Shown: one piece after another, positions 25,910-37,286 of the stretch
How the letters are laid out: every line of letters begins with the position of its first letter
Position numbering within the stretch: the first letter of the stretch is position 1
Source of the DNA: Lasiosphaeria ovina
Lineage: Eukaryota; Ascomycota; Sordariomycetes; Sordariales; Lasiosphaeriaceae
DNA: 64,000 bases
Direction: 5' to 3'
Assembly: GCA_033439765.1 (NCBI GenBank)
Contig: JAULSN010000002.1
Coordinates: 1,860,001-1,924,000 of the forward strand
Made by a program: the position numbers and the translations under genes
The notes under the pieces: model-generated
Seen by the model: the letters and a program-made list of their open reading frames with translations, nothing else
Database searches by the model: none
Told to the model about the DNA's origin: nothing

Positions 25910-27533
25910 GATGGCAGAAGCGGCCTTGAGCAGTCAAGCTATGTACTGGACGGTAGGGCGACGATCGCCGCAGCAGGAGGGTGTCGGCTACGATAGTGGT
26001 ATCGCCACCATGCAGGCTGGGAGGGGTGGCAGCACGTCCAGCCACAATCGGCAATGAGGTCACAGCACAGCTAACACGGTCCGGGCATCAATCGCAGAAA
26101 CTTTGCTAGGACGGGAGTATTACAAGCAATAAATACCAGGCAGCGTTTTTTGAGAAGAAAAAAGCGAAGTGGTGGAGTTCTCAGCTTGAGAGCCCAGTCG
26201 GGGGCAGGTAGGACCGTGAAACGGATACTAATAGGAGGAAGTCGCGATGGATTTAAAGAGAAACAAGAACTTGGAAACCGCGTTCCCGTTTCGTTCTGCC
26301 CTCATCACGACTTCTCGGCTGTCCGGCCTGTCACAGACGCCAGCTTCACCAACTTGCTGCAGATCCGGCCAGGTGAAGCCCATTTCAGGCTGGGTTCGGA
26401 CAGCAGAAAGCGGGCGCTAGAAAGAACGTGGCGGGCCAGGACAGACCAACGGCGCGCGTCTCCCTAGGAGTCAACGACATCATCGCCTAGGAGGGAAGGA
26501 AGGACGGAAAGGGGGTTCCAGATGACACACTGCCCCGCAAGGAACGTCGCAATATAGCATTGCTGGACATATATGTGCATAGCCAACCCAGTGCCTAGTC
26601 CAGGAGGGATAATTTGAATGCCAGCCCTGGATCTCGATTTGGCGCCAGAGGGGGGCTTCGGCTCGGATCATTTTCCAAGTCTGGGACAGCGCAGAGGCTG
26701 ACAGAAACTTGAAATGGCCCTGTCGTCAACAACGGAGTGTGGTGTGGTGCCTTGGTCGGGCCGTTGACCTCCACTCAGGAACCGAAACTTGGATCGCGCT
26801 CTGATTGGCTCAGGCCGTGCTAATGACCTCATAGCCCAGACAGCCGACGCCCCCCCCGTCGAGCGAGCTTTTACTTCCCACAAGCAACCCCCAACCCTTT
26901 CCGTTATGGCTTTCCATCTACATCTGAGACATTTCGTGCACTAATGCAATGCGCGGTACATTATGGTGGGTTGGCTGAGCGTTCCACTGCGTTCAGGGTC
27001 CTCGTTGCTTGATACACCTGCCTCTGTGGCAGTGTGGGAATATATTGTGGCTCAAATGTTGCGCTGGCAGGGCCCCCTTTTGGCTTGCACTTTCCTGTGC
27101 CAACAATATAGCTCAGCATCTCCAGTTTTGTTGCAAATCCAACAACTATCTCAAGTCATTTTATGATGCACGCTCTAATTAAAACCCGGGAATGGAAATA
27201 AGTATATAGGATAGGTCAAGACAGCATGTTTCTTGAGGGTTTCTCATTTTAGTAGAGGCTTCAGTTATTATCATGTATCAAAAAAATCATTATAGTCGCC
27301 ATGTACTGTCACTACTGTGTGGAAATTGAACCAATCGCTTCTGGCTAATAAAATGATGTGTTTCGGGGACTACTTCATTTCTACTCCAGAAACAGAGAAT
27401 ACGGTGTTCTGGCCGCCGAGTTTGGCTGGCGCGTGTCGCCATTTTCGGCGGCTTCGATACCAAGTACATAAGTCTCTTACAAGTACCGTGTGGGAACCTG
27501 TGTATTGGGCCATCAATACTGATTTCTAATTGG
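25910..27533. other. Intergenic region, transition to the transposon block
   Basis: Upstream of the Kelch gene I find no gene, RNA or repeat I can support. Base composition becomes AT-richer after about 27180, near the edge of the decayed region. Confidence 0.6.
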
Positions 27534-28196
27534 CTAGTCTAATCTCGGCAGCTCAGCCCAGACATTCTCTATATATAGCTATAGGTCCTGAATGCTAAGT
27601 ACAAAATCTCCCTCTTGCGGGCCTGGATCGCGAAGAAAAAGAAGTCGAAATCCTAGTACTAATGCCCCCCTAGTAACATTATACGATACTGGATTTGTTG
27701 TCTCATCGCGGGTGATGGTGATTGACTGCCGTCTTACTGGGTTGAGAATACCATTCTGCTATGATATAGTAGTAGCCCGACTCCGCGTGATCGCTCCTTG
27801 TGGGCTCGAGATTTCTTCCTCCCATTTCTCTAGCAAAATGTGGTATTGCTAGTCGTTAAATTTCGCTAGAATGACAATCTTGACCTCGTGGTTCGATACC
27901 TAAAACCACCACTACATATCCTTATGAAGCTCGGGTAATATTTCGGAATATCCAGACTTAATGACTAGTATTGGCCATTTACCTACTCCTATACGTTCCG
28001 GCCGTAGACCGCCTATCGAATCGCCTTCTACGCCATCTCCTCCAGGATGACCTTGGTCTACTCGAAATCTAGCTGACCCAATATTTTTCCAACTTTCCTC
28101 CGTAGTACTTCGGAGATACGGGGTATAAAGTCCCAGGTGAAGGGCCTCGTGTATATCGGTTGGGATCGTGATGATCAAGATCTGGGAATTACTATC
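27534..28196 (-). pseudogene. 3' half of a decayed fungal family gene, split by the LTR element
   Basis: On the minus strand, 28196 down to 27534 encodes the C-terminal two thirds of a protein I know as a recurrent fungal family of unknown function. Segments seen include IITIPTDIHEALHLGLY, QGHPGGDG..GDSIGG, SNHEVKIVILAKF, EKWEEE, SITITRDETTNPVSYNVTRG and RDPGPQEGDFVLSIQDL, ending at a stop at 27534-27536. Several in-frame stops and frame changes interrupt it, among them TAG after SIQDL. The 5' part lies 13 kb away at 41196-41550. The two halves join in frame once the element and one copy of the CTATC duplication are removed, giving RFRRYDSNSQILI across the junction. The gene was therefore the insertion target. 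Function is unknown. Confidence 0.72.
28192..28196. repeat. Left target-site duplication CTATC of the outer element
   Basis: CTATC immediately precedes the TGTGACAG start of the left LTR, and the same five bases follow the right LTR at 41196-41200. Five-base duplications are normal for Gypsy integrases. Confidence 0.92.
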
Positions 28197-28449
28197 TGTG
28201 ACAGCGGTCAATAGCAACTAGGAAAAGGATCGCTAATATAGCTATACCATAGTCTAAGGATTCTAAGGTGAAGAAGAAAGGAAGAAAATCTACAAAGGTG
28301 CGATTGTGGTCGCGGGGTAAGTATGGGCTAGGGCTCAGGGAGCACGGACCTCTGGGGCTTGCGGGAGGTTACGTACGACTAATCCTAATCGGGGCTGGTG
28401 ATGAGCTTAAATCCGTGGTGGGGCCTTGGCGCTGGTGCCGACCGTGACA
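28197..28449 (-). repeat. 3' LTR of the outer element (left end)
   Basis: It is 253 bases, beginning TGTGACAGCGG and ending CCGACCGTGACA. It differs from the right LTR only at 28370 (T versus C) and 28375 (A versus G), which convert a CACGTG box to TACGTA. Confidence 0.95.
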
Positions 28450-28739
28450 TCACCCCCCCCTTCCGAAAAAGGCTCGCCCTCGAGTCCTTTGTGTGAAAAG
28501 AGAAAAAAAAAAAAAAATTTTTGTAGCTACCAATAGTAATCGAACAAGTAACCTTCTAGAATAAACCGCTTTATTTCTTTCGCATTGATCGGCGTATACG
28601 CATAACTCCGGAGTCCATCGCTATATTATCGTCTTCGTAAGGTGGATCAATTTCGTCGCGCTCGTACGCCTCGCGCCACTATTATAGTCGCTTCGGCGGG
28701 CCTATATTATCGGGGTATTGGTTATGGAAGTCGGCCAGC

Positions 28740-29990
28740 TTTAGGGGCGCATTCTTGAATCCTGATGCATCGTACTACGTTGGATCTGGATCCTATCCGC
28801 GCCATTCCACCTAGTATTGGAGCACGTTTCGGTTTGTTCGGGAAGTAATAATCTTGTCTACTTCCCATTCCTCCTTATTATTAAATAGCTCTCCTAGCGG
28901 GTTATCGTTAGTCTATCCCGGCACGGGGTTATTTAGGTACTTCCTTAGGCGATCGGCGTGAAATACTAAGGAGCCCTTCCAACCGTCCGGGACTTCCAAT
29001 TGGTAGGAGTGTCCTACTATACTGAGGATCTTATAGTAGCGGCGTATTAACGGGTAGTCTAGCTTATCGCTCGGGCGGTTAGTAGACTAGGATTTCTTAA
29101 TAATAAAGACGTAGTCGCCGGGACCGAAGTTAGGTTCCCTACGATATTTATTAGCCTACTTCGCCTACCTCTACTATACCAAACGTATCGTATCTTTGGC
29201 CGAGTTGATAAATCCCTATATACGTTTCGCTATATCCTGAGCTTCTTATCTATTAAGCCGTTCGCGGTAAGGAATAGTAGTATCGAAGGGGGTCCTCGCG
29301 CTCTAGTCGAACGGTAAGTTTATCGGGAAACCTATTAGGACCTCGTATAGGGATAGTCCCGTACTATCATATGGTAAGGAGCCCGCTACGGCGTTTATAA
29401 CGGGTATCGCTCTAGACTAGTTATCCTAGTAATAGTTAACGAAAGGTCGTAGACGTTAGTCGATATATTGGTTTATAATTTCTACTTGGCCGGCGCTCTA
29501 AGAGTATCTAGTAGAAGAGAGCTTCTACTTAATCCCGAGTAGTCTAGATATTTCGTCGGTAAAGTCCGCTATGAACTGGGGTCCTCGATCCGATCCGACT
29601 TTATAAGGTAATCCGAATACTCGATAGGGTCCCTTATAGTATATTAGGGTAGCGTCCTTAGCCGTGGCGTTCTTATAATAGGGGATATACTAGGGTTACT
29701 TACTAAGTCTATTTACTATTACGAGAATATTATTGAATCCGTATCGGTCTAAGGGTTAGCTTTTGAAGTTAATAACTATCGAAGACTAAGGCCGGAGTAG
29801 AATAGGTAAGGGATATAGTAAACTAGGGGTCTTATCCCTAGGGTGGCGTACTAGTTAGTAGGCTATATAGTTCGCGACGTATTAGTTAGAGAACGTTCTT
29901 ATCTCGGGCTACTAGTAATATAGCTTTAAGAGCTTGAAAGTTTTATTACGCCCGGGATAAGCTATAATAATTCTACTATAAACCTCTTTT
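28740..29990 (-). pseudogene. Outer element: integrase remnant with C-terminal chromodomain
   Basis: The minus-strand reading near 28885-28740 gives EEWEVDKIITSR, then VEWRG and DPDPT, broken by three TAG codons where Gln or Trp is expected. This is a chromodomain, the module that steers chromovirus integrases to heterochromatin. Upstream on the minus strand (to about 29990) lies the heavily mutated integrase core. The stops are of CAG-to-TAG and TGG-to-TAG type, as RIP produces. The limits are approximate. Confidence 0.65.
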
Positions 29991-30449
29991 ATAAGTAATA
30001 TCCGGAGGTTATCTTTTCCTAAGACTACTAGTTTTCCATCGCGCGTAAGGAGTCCTAATTCGGATAGGGCGAACTTAGTATCTCCCTATTACGCTCTCTC
30101 TCGCTATACGCTTATCTCCGGATCCTTACGATTAGCGGTAATAATCTTATCGATAACCTCGATACCTAAAGGTTGAGTTGGCGGTTCGTCGTTCTTTAGG
30201 AGGGAGATCTTCGGGGCTAGCGTACTGGTCTACTCCGGGGAGGGGAGTTCATCTCCTTTATCCTAGGCTAGTATATTAATTTGTCCCTCTAGTAGCTTAA
30301 AGATCCGTATATAACGTTCCGCTTTACGCTTCGCTTTAATAATAACTAGATCTTCTATTTTACGGGAGAGCGCGTCCGCTATAATATTCTCCTTCCCTAG
30401 TCGATACGTAAACTAGACGTTATATCGTAATAAATCATCCTACTAGTTC

Positions 30450-31475
30450 GCTTATCGCTAACCTAGTAGTCTCTTTTCCGAATAGAACTTAAGAGCCTTA
30501 TAGTCGGTAACGGCGAGGAATGGTTTCTATAACCCTTATAATATAGTACGCCAGGTTTCCAGACCTCTAACGATAGCGAGGAGCTCTTTATCTTATATCG
30601 GGTAATTATGCTCGGCTCCTTATAGGGTTTCCGAATAATAGGCTACTAGGTACTATTCGCCATCCTCCCCTATCTACGTAAGCACTCCTATAACTACGCC
30701 GTTCGAGGAGTCTATTTCTATACGGGTTTCTACGTAGAAGTCGAAGTATCCGAGTAGTAGGGCGGTAAGTAGGGAGTGCTTAAGCTCCTCAAATACCTCC
30801 TAATAATAGGGTGACTATACGAATAGTTAGTCTTTCCTCGTAAGGTCCGTTATAGGGCGGGCTATCCGGCTATAATTTTTAATAAACCGGCGGAAATAGT
30901 TATAGAACCCGAGGAAAGACTGGATCCCTTTTATAGTCGTAGGCCTTTCCTAGTTTCTAACTACGGAGGTCTTTTCTAGGTCTATACGTATACCGTCTTT
31001 TCCGATAATAAAGCCTAAGTAGCGAGTCTTAGTAACGTAGAACTCGTATTTCTTAATATCGGCCTAGAGGCCGTACTCTCTTAACTTAGCGAGGACCTTT
31101 TTAATATACTCCTTATATTCCTTTAGGGAGTTAGAAAAGATAAGAATATTATTAATATAGGTACTATAGAATATATCGAGGTATTCTATTAATACTTCGT
31201 TAATAAATCGCTAGAAAGTGGCGGGTCTATTAGTTAACCCGAAGGGTAGGACTCGGTACTAGTAGGACCTATACCTTATCCTGAACGCGGTTAATTCGAT
31301 ATTATCGTCGTGGATTCTTAGCCTATAGAAGGCTTGCCGGATATCGATTTTGGTGAAGATCTTCTTACTAATAATTAGCGCGAGGGTCTCGTCGATAAGG
31401 GGGATCGGGTACCGATCCTTCCGGATAATTGAGTTCAGTCGTTAGTAGTCGATATAAAAACGGAGTCCTCCTCTA
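30450..31475 (-). pseudogene. Outer element: reverse transcriptase (C-terminal part) and RNase H remnant
   Basis: Starting at the insertion point (31475) and reading leftward on the minus strand, RT motifs appear: GGLRFYIDYRRLN, then KIFTKIDIRQAFYRLRI, LPFGLTN.PATF, and the catalytic box now reading YINNILIF (31159-31139). The expected box is YxDDIL, so both metal-binding aspartates have become Asn (GAT to AAT). RIP on the complementary strand explains the change. RNase H-like sequence follows further left. The N-terminal RT residues (LVLIVAKPR) lie on the far side of the inner element at 37551-37585. Confidence 0.8.
31471..31475. repeat. Left target-site duplication CTCTA of the inner element
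   Basis: CTCTA precedes the inner left LTR and is repeated at 37551-37555, immediately after the inner right LTR. It marks the exact insertion point inside the outer reverse transcriptase. Confidence 0.92.
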
Positions 31476-31739
31476 TGTAAGAGAGGGCAGGTACGCCTGA
31501 TCAAGGTGGTCACAATATAGGCAAGAAGAAGGGCGAGCAATGAGTGGCATTGGTGTAAGACTTCAACCTGGCCCTCGCAAAGGAAGGTGGGCGAGGGCCG
31601 CTGCTTATATACATGCTCAGGGGCTCCGTTCCTTATGACGGCAGTAGCTGTGCCAACTGGCAGTGGTCTGGCCAGTTGGTGACAGGTGGTGGGCGCACAC
31701 AAAGGTGTACGCACGTGCTTGGGGTGCTCTTTCCTTACA
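31476..31739 (-). repeat. 3' LTR of the inner element (left copy)
   Basis: It is 264 bases and matches 37287-37550 except at three transition positions (31552, 31555 and 31709 against 37363, 37366 and 37520). All three fit TpG-to-TpA change. Confidence 0.95.
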
Positions 31740-31819
31740 ACTATCCCCCCCCCCGTAGATCGACGTCCTCGTCGATCTTGAACCTTATCTGTTGTCCTTC
31801 CTCCAACAAGAGTAAAAGC

Positions 31820-31891
31820 GCCGCGGTAGTATAGTGGTTAACACCCTAGTATCTTTACTAGAGGTCGGGGGTTCGAATCCTCCTCGGGGCA
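31820..31891 (+). tRNA. tRNA-like gene or tRNA pseudogene inside the inner element, candidate anticodon CUU
   Basis: A 72-base cloverleaf lies on the strand opposite to the retroelement genes. The acceptor GCCGCGG pairs with TCGGGGC with one mismatch and one G-T. T8-A9 is followed by TAGTATAGTGG, which matches the Pol III A box, and GGTTCGAATCC matches the B box. The anticodon stem CTAGT/ACTAG is perfect, but its loop (ATCTTT) has six bases instead of seven; if T precedes the anticodon, it reads CTT (Lys). The T-stem GGGGG/CCTCC has one G-T pair. A T5 run at 31940-31944 could terminate transcription. The short loop and acceptor mismatch suggest a decayed or captured tRNA. Confidence 0.55.
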
Positions 31892-31984
31892 TCTTGGTTC
31901 ATGGGCACGGCCTGCGGGTCGTGCTCGTGGATTAATGACTTTTTAGTCATTCTACTTCCTATGCCTTTGTTTTGCTTTTTTCTC

Positions 31985-33240
31985 GTATCGTTGCAGCACC
32001 TTCTGTGCGTTGGCTAAGTGTTCCCTAGGTTCCCAGGTGTTGTATTCTGCTGGCCAGCCTGCCCATTTGACTAGGAACCTTTTTCGTTCTCCTTTATCCT
32101 TGTGTTCTACGATGTCTTCTACTTCCCACTTCTCCTCTCCTTCTACTAGCTCTGGTAGTGGTAGTACCTTCTGGCCTTCAGCTACCGACCACTTTTCTAA
32201 TAGGGAGACTAGGAAGATATTATGGAGCCGGGCGTACTTGGCTGGTAGTTCGACCCGGTATGCCTGCGTGCCGATCCTTTCCGTGATCTTGACTGGGATG
32301 AACCTTGGTGCTAGCTTTCTTCCTGCCTTGAATCGGAAATTCTATGTAGAGAGTCCAACTATCTCTCCTACTTCGAATTCGATCCACTGGTGTCGTACGT
32401 CGTAGTATTTCTTCTGGGAGTCCACTGCCTTCTGCTAGTGGTAGTACAACCTCTCCCTCAGGTGTGCTAGCTTGCTCAGCCGCTCGTGAACCCCTTGTAC
32501 CTTCAGCTGTGTAGAGGGTACGTAATGCGCCATCCGAGGATTGTAGCCGTATAGGGCCTCGAACGGGCTCGCTCCGATGGTTGCGTGTACGCTGTTGTTG
32601 TACGCAAACTCCGCTTCGTGGAGTAGTGGTGCCCACTGGGCCTCTTCGTCGGTAAAGCACCTTAAATAGTGCTGTAGGCTTTGGTACGTTCGTTCCGACT
32701 GGCTATCGGTCTGCGGGTGGTAGGCTGTTGAGAGCCTCTGCTTGACTTGGCGAGCTTTGGAGAGCTCCACCCAGAAATTGCTAGTTAATAGGGAATCTCG
32801 GTCGGAGACCATACCTATTGGTATGCCAAATCGGCATTCCACATACTCGTAGAGTAGCTGGGCTAACTCGGCTGCCGTAACCGTAGTAGTAGTTGGGATA
32901 AAGAGCGCGGTTTTCGTGAACCGGTCCACAACTACTAGGATGGCATCTACGATACGGTCCTTATACTGGTAAGGGGGTAGCTTCGTGATGAAATCTAGGC
33001 TAATCTCTTCGAAAGGTTGGGTAGGTAGCGGTAGGGAGCTGAGCTTCCCGTATAGCTTGTGCCTTGGTTATCGGTTACCGAGGCATACCTGGTACTATTT
33101 TGTATAAGCTTATACTTCTACGTCTAGATTTTCCTAGTGGAATCTTCGCTTTAATAGGTCTACTATCTTGTAGCTCCCAAAATGCCCGGCTCTGGGGTCA
33201 TCGTAGTGCAAGCGTATTAGCTCTCTTCGTACTACTGGCG
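31985..33240 (-). pseudogene. Inner element: integrase (zinc-binding, core, chromodomain) with in-frame stops
   Basis: The N-terminal HHCC-type segment reads RRELIRLHYDDPRAGHFG (about 33240-33150). The catalytic core is open over 32929-32435, beginning DRFTKTALFIPT, with VSDRDSLLTSNFW holding the second Asp and a YHPQTDSQSER segment. Beyond a TAG after LYYH the frame continues as QKAVDSQKKYYDVRHQWIEF, meets another TAG after GLST, and goes on to a C-terminal chromodomain (WEVEDIVEHKDKG, KRFLVKWAGWP, NTWEP; 32130-31985). It is a classic chromovirus integrase with two or more nonsense codons. Confidence 0.85.
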
Positions 33241-33282
33241 CTGCTGGGATCACTAGCCTACCTTTATATCGGAGGGCCCCCT

Positions 33283-33474
33283 CATTATCAACGCTATCGT
33301 TTCCTAGCCTGCCCTGGAACCCAGTACCTATACGCCTTGTATTGTTATTCCCTGGTTTCCCTATGGGCCTAGTACCCGCGTCATTAACGCTATTATTTCC
33401 TAGTCTACCCTGGAATCCAGTACCCATACGCGTATTGTCATTCCCTGGTTTCCCTATGGGCCTAGTACCCGCGT
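33283..33474 (-). repeat. Tandem duplication of about 95 bp in the inner pol, upstream of the integrase
   Basis: The copies are 33283-33381 and 33382-33474, both ending in CCTAGTACCCGCGT. On the minus strand they encode two copies of an AGTRPIGKPGN...GTGFQGRLGN unit of about 31 residues. The copies differ mainly by transitions. They sit in the linker between RNase H and the integrase zinc-binding region. Confidence 0.8.
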
Positions 33475-34149
33475 TTCTTTGATCCTCGAGCACCTCCTCA
33501 ATACGGCTTCTACATTCGAGATCCCCTTTCTATAGGGCGATAATCGACCTGTAGAATCTATACCTAGGATCCTATTCCTTAGCTACCTCACCGGCGCAAA
33601 CCTCTGCCGCAACCGCGTAAGGAATCAACAGGTCGGTACCCTGAGCGTCTGGCTTCAGTTACCCCTCGACCCTCTAATCTGACCGCCCCGGCGAGATCGT
33701 CTACTCTAGCGAGTCCGTAGTAGTTCTCCTAGTACGGCGTCCTAGCCCCTCCGTCGGGGTACTTCCGTCCCGCTGGTGGCTCCTTTCTCGGGGCTCCGCT
33801 TTATTAAACGCCACGCGTCCGGTGGCCCCGAGGGCAAAGCGCGTTATAGCCGAAACCCTAGCCATATCTTCAACTCGAGGATATTGAAGGGTCTGTTCAA
33901 CTCGTCTCACCGCTCTACGGTACTTCCGGGAGTACGACTTCTTCTGTGCCCCGGCCTTGATCTGGGCCACGATTGCCCTTACTACTGCTGGCAACTCCCT
34001 AGCTAACTGTAGCTTCTTCGTTAAGGTGGGTAATATATCGTCGTAGGCAATCTCTCCTACTATATAGTCCGGTCTTCTTGAAAGGGGGTCGGCGGGGTTG
34101 GTAGCCCCAGGTCGATGTTCGAGGTCGAAATCGAAAGGAGATAGGCGGT

Positions 34150-35653
34150 ATACCTATCTAGCTAAGCGGCCCTTGAGGTCTCGGGCTGGGGCTGCGATTA
34201 CCCCTTTTAAGGCCTCGTGATCGGTGAGAACCACGAACCTCTAGTCGGTGCCGCCTAGGTAGTGGCCCCAGTGCTCGAGGGACTCGATAATAGCGATGAG
34301 TTCCTTCTACCCGGTGGCCCACCGGAGCTCGGCATCGGTGAGCTTCCTTAACCAGTAGGCTATAGGGCGCCATTGAGAGTCGACTAGCTATAAGAGGATC
34401 CCGGAGATCGCCTTATTATTAGCATCGGTCTCGACTCTAGTCTAGCGGGTTGGATCCCAGTAGGTAAGGAAACCTGCTTAACTAAACGCTACTTTAAGGT
34501 GGTTGAAGGCGGCATCGGCCTCTAGTAGCCATCGGAAAGGGTTAGTGGCCTCTCCTTTTAGTAGTGCGGTAATAGGGGCTGTAATCCTAGAATACCCCTG
34601 GATAAACCGGCGGTAGAAGTTGGCGAATCCGAGGAAGACTTATATCTCTCGTATTAACTGGGGTGCGGGCTATTCTTGGATTACCTTAACCCGCTCGAGG
34701 TCTATTGAGATACCTTAGTAGTTAATAATAAAGCCTAGGAACTCGACTTGGTCCTGGTAGAAGGAGCATTTTGACCGTTTAGCGAAGAGCTGGGCTTGTT
34801 CGAGACGGTCGAGCACCTCTAGGATATAGCGGGTATGCTCCTCACGGGTGGTGGAGTAGATGAGGATATCATCGAGGTAGACGATACAAAACACATCTAC
34901 TAGGCCGGCTAAGGCCCTATTAATATAGGCTTAGAAGGTGGCCGGCGCGTTAGTCAAGCCGAACGGCATAACTATATATTCGAATTACCCGTACCGGGTC
35001 TTGAAGGCCGTTTTCCACTGATCGGCCCGGCGGATTCGGATCCGGTGGTACGTATCCTTAAGGTCAAGCTTGGTGAAGAACCGGGCGCCGGTAAGACGGT
35101 CCATAAGGTCACTAATCAGCGGCAGCGGGTACCGGTTCTTAATAGTGATCTTATTTAGGCCCCGGTAGTCAACGCACAACCGTAGGGTGCCATCCTTCTT
35201 AGGGACAAAGATAACCGGGGCTCCGGCAGGGCTGCTACTTTCCACGATGCGGCCGTTAGCGAGGTTTTCCCGAATATAGGCGGCGAGTTCGTCAAGCTGG
35301 GCCTGGCTCAGGGGGTAAATATGGCCCTGCGGTGGCGTGGATCCTTCTTCAAGGTCGATATAGTGCTCCGCTCCTTCTAGGGTGTTAGGTTCCCGAGCTG
35401 CTTGTTCCGAGAAGACAGTTGTTCGGTGTGTAAGCTCCGGGGGTAAAGGTTCTGGGTTTGGCTCCTGCATCGGGCCGTCGAGGGTATCGATATGGTCCTC
35501 CTCGGGCCCGATAACCACGTTGGAGACTATGGCCGTAAAGGCGGGTGCGCCGTCAAGGACGTCTCGGGCGAATTCCCCCGGCAGGATCTCCGAGTAACGG
35601 CCCCATTCGAAGGCGTTGAGGGCGGTATGAAGAACCACGCCCTCTAATCCCAT
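34150..35653 (-). pseudogene. Inner element: protease/reverse transcriptase/RNase H remnant
   Basis: An open stretch at 35653-34985 contains RT motifs: [48 protein letters not shown] and [16 protein letters not shown]. After a stop it continues with VMPFGLTNAPATF and the catalytic box VYLDDILIYS (about 34890-34860), where both aspartates are kept. RNase H-like sequence follows to about 34150. The active-site residues survive here, in contrast to the outer element. Confidence 0.85.
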
Positions 35654-35999
35654 ACCCGGGTTCCCCCATAGTATTGGTGGGGCCCCCTTTGGCCGCTTAA
35701 CCCCGTAGAAGAATTGAGATACGGTACGGGGGTTCCCGTATATATTAGTAAGTTGGAGAGTAAGGTGGAAAATGCCGTAGTTCTTGATCCGGCTACCGTT
35801 AAGGTTAATAAGCTACGGTAGGTCGAGGCCTTCGGCCTCCGGGAGCATGGGGATGTAATATACCCGGCAGAACCGGTGATCTACGCAATTGACTTGGGCC
35901 CCCGTATCGGCATCAATGACCACCGTTAGTAGTGCGGCCTTCTGGCCACGGCGCCAGGAGCGAGTGCTACCTTGGATGGTGAAGGTAGGGCCCGGCTTT

Positions 36000-37260
36000 A
36001 CCCCGTCGTAGATGGCCTGGGTAGATCGATCGGGGTCATCGTCTACCAGCTCCCGTTTCCCGAGTCGTTTTCGGAGTCAGAGGGTTCCGGGCACGGGTCC
36101 TCGAGGTCTCCGTGGTCCCCTACCTCGATTCTCTAGACCTTGGCGTCCGGGCCTGGTACGGCCGTAGGGCGCCGAGGCGGGAGGGTGCACTGGCGTTGCA
36201 CATGCCCTACTTTGCCATAGTTGTAGCATGTAGGAGGCTCCCTAGCGCGGAGCGGTGCCTGGGCGTTCGGCCTAGTGGCGGGTGGGGCGTAGGCAACGGG
36301 TTGGTCTAGTGTGGGGGAGCCCCGAAGCTCCCTACGTTGAATCCGGGCTTTGTTATGGCGGGGTCCGGAGTACGGTTCCTCCGTCGTACGGTGTAGTTTT
36401 CGGGCCTCGCTAAGGCTGGTGGGGGAGCCCAGCCTTTTCCGGTACGTTTCTTTGTCGTTGCCGTTCCTTAGGTAGGCCCGGGCGAGCCAGATCCGCTCAC
36501 ACTACTCAGCGCACTCCTTTGCCGAGGTGACGTTAGGGACGGCCTCGGTATATCGATTGTGGTAGAAGCGGTCAAGTTTAATCCAATAGTCCCGGGCTAT
36601 AAAGGTGGTATTAATATCCATATCCGGTAGGTGCCTCACTAGCGTAGACCATTCGCGGTAGAATTCCTAAGGGGACCGGCCGCGTTAAGTACATACTAGC
36701 CATTCTTTATATGCTTGTACTTCGCCGGATTTACTACCGAGGTAGTCCGTATTAACGTATTCTTTGAACTCCTGCTAGGTGATCCGCTCGAAGTCCCCTT
36801 CGTGGAGCTGCTTCTGGTAGGCCCGCCACTGCTGCTGCGCTTCTGGTTCCATCCAAGTGCTGGCCCACTGGACTTGGAGCCATTAAGGTCGGTCTAGGCG
36901 GGTTGCGTTTCCTTGTTCGGTGGCTAGGAGCCAGTCTTCCTTGTCCTAGAGGGAGGCGTCGAGCTTGAGCTTGCCGACCGCGTAGGTAGGGGGGCGGTCG
37001 TCTTTCGGCCGGGATAGGCCTCCTTGAGGTCCTAGGTTAGCCAGAGTAGTTCCAAGGTTGCCTAAGCCGGCAGAAAAGTTGGTCATCGCCTGTAACATTA
37101 AGGCTTGGAGCTGCTAGGGATCCATGCTAGCAGAGGGCGTAGGAGAGTCCTGTACGGGGTCGTTCAAATCCTCGAGGGTCGCTTGTTAGGTTAAACTAGC
37201 CTAAGGAGTGGCTCTCCCCTTTCCACGAGTGTTGCCTGCCATGGTGACCGGCTCGATCGT
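36000..37260 (-). pseudogene. Inner element: gag remnant with damaged zinc knuckle
   Basis: Reading starts near 37240 on the minus strand (MAGNTRGKGRATP, then a TAG stop) and runs through capsid-like sequence. A nucleocapsid knuckle CYNYGKVGHVQRQC lies at 36228-36187. The second Cys of the CCHC pattern (expected CxxC) is Tyr here, a TGT-to-TAT change. Several stops interrupt the frame. Confidence 0.75.
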
Positions 37261-37286
37261 TACCGGTGGTAGGGAGGTTGAAGAAT

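Noticed and set aside
28450..31475. AT-rich block as a possible centromere or origin
   Set aside because: Fully explained as RIP-mutated retrotransposon coding sequence between defined LTRs.
31985..33240. Possibility that the inner element is still autonomous because the integrase core is open
   Set aside because: In-frame stops occur before the chromodomain, in RT and in gag, and the nucleocapsid knuckle has lost a cysteine.
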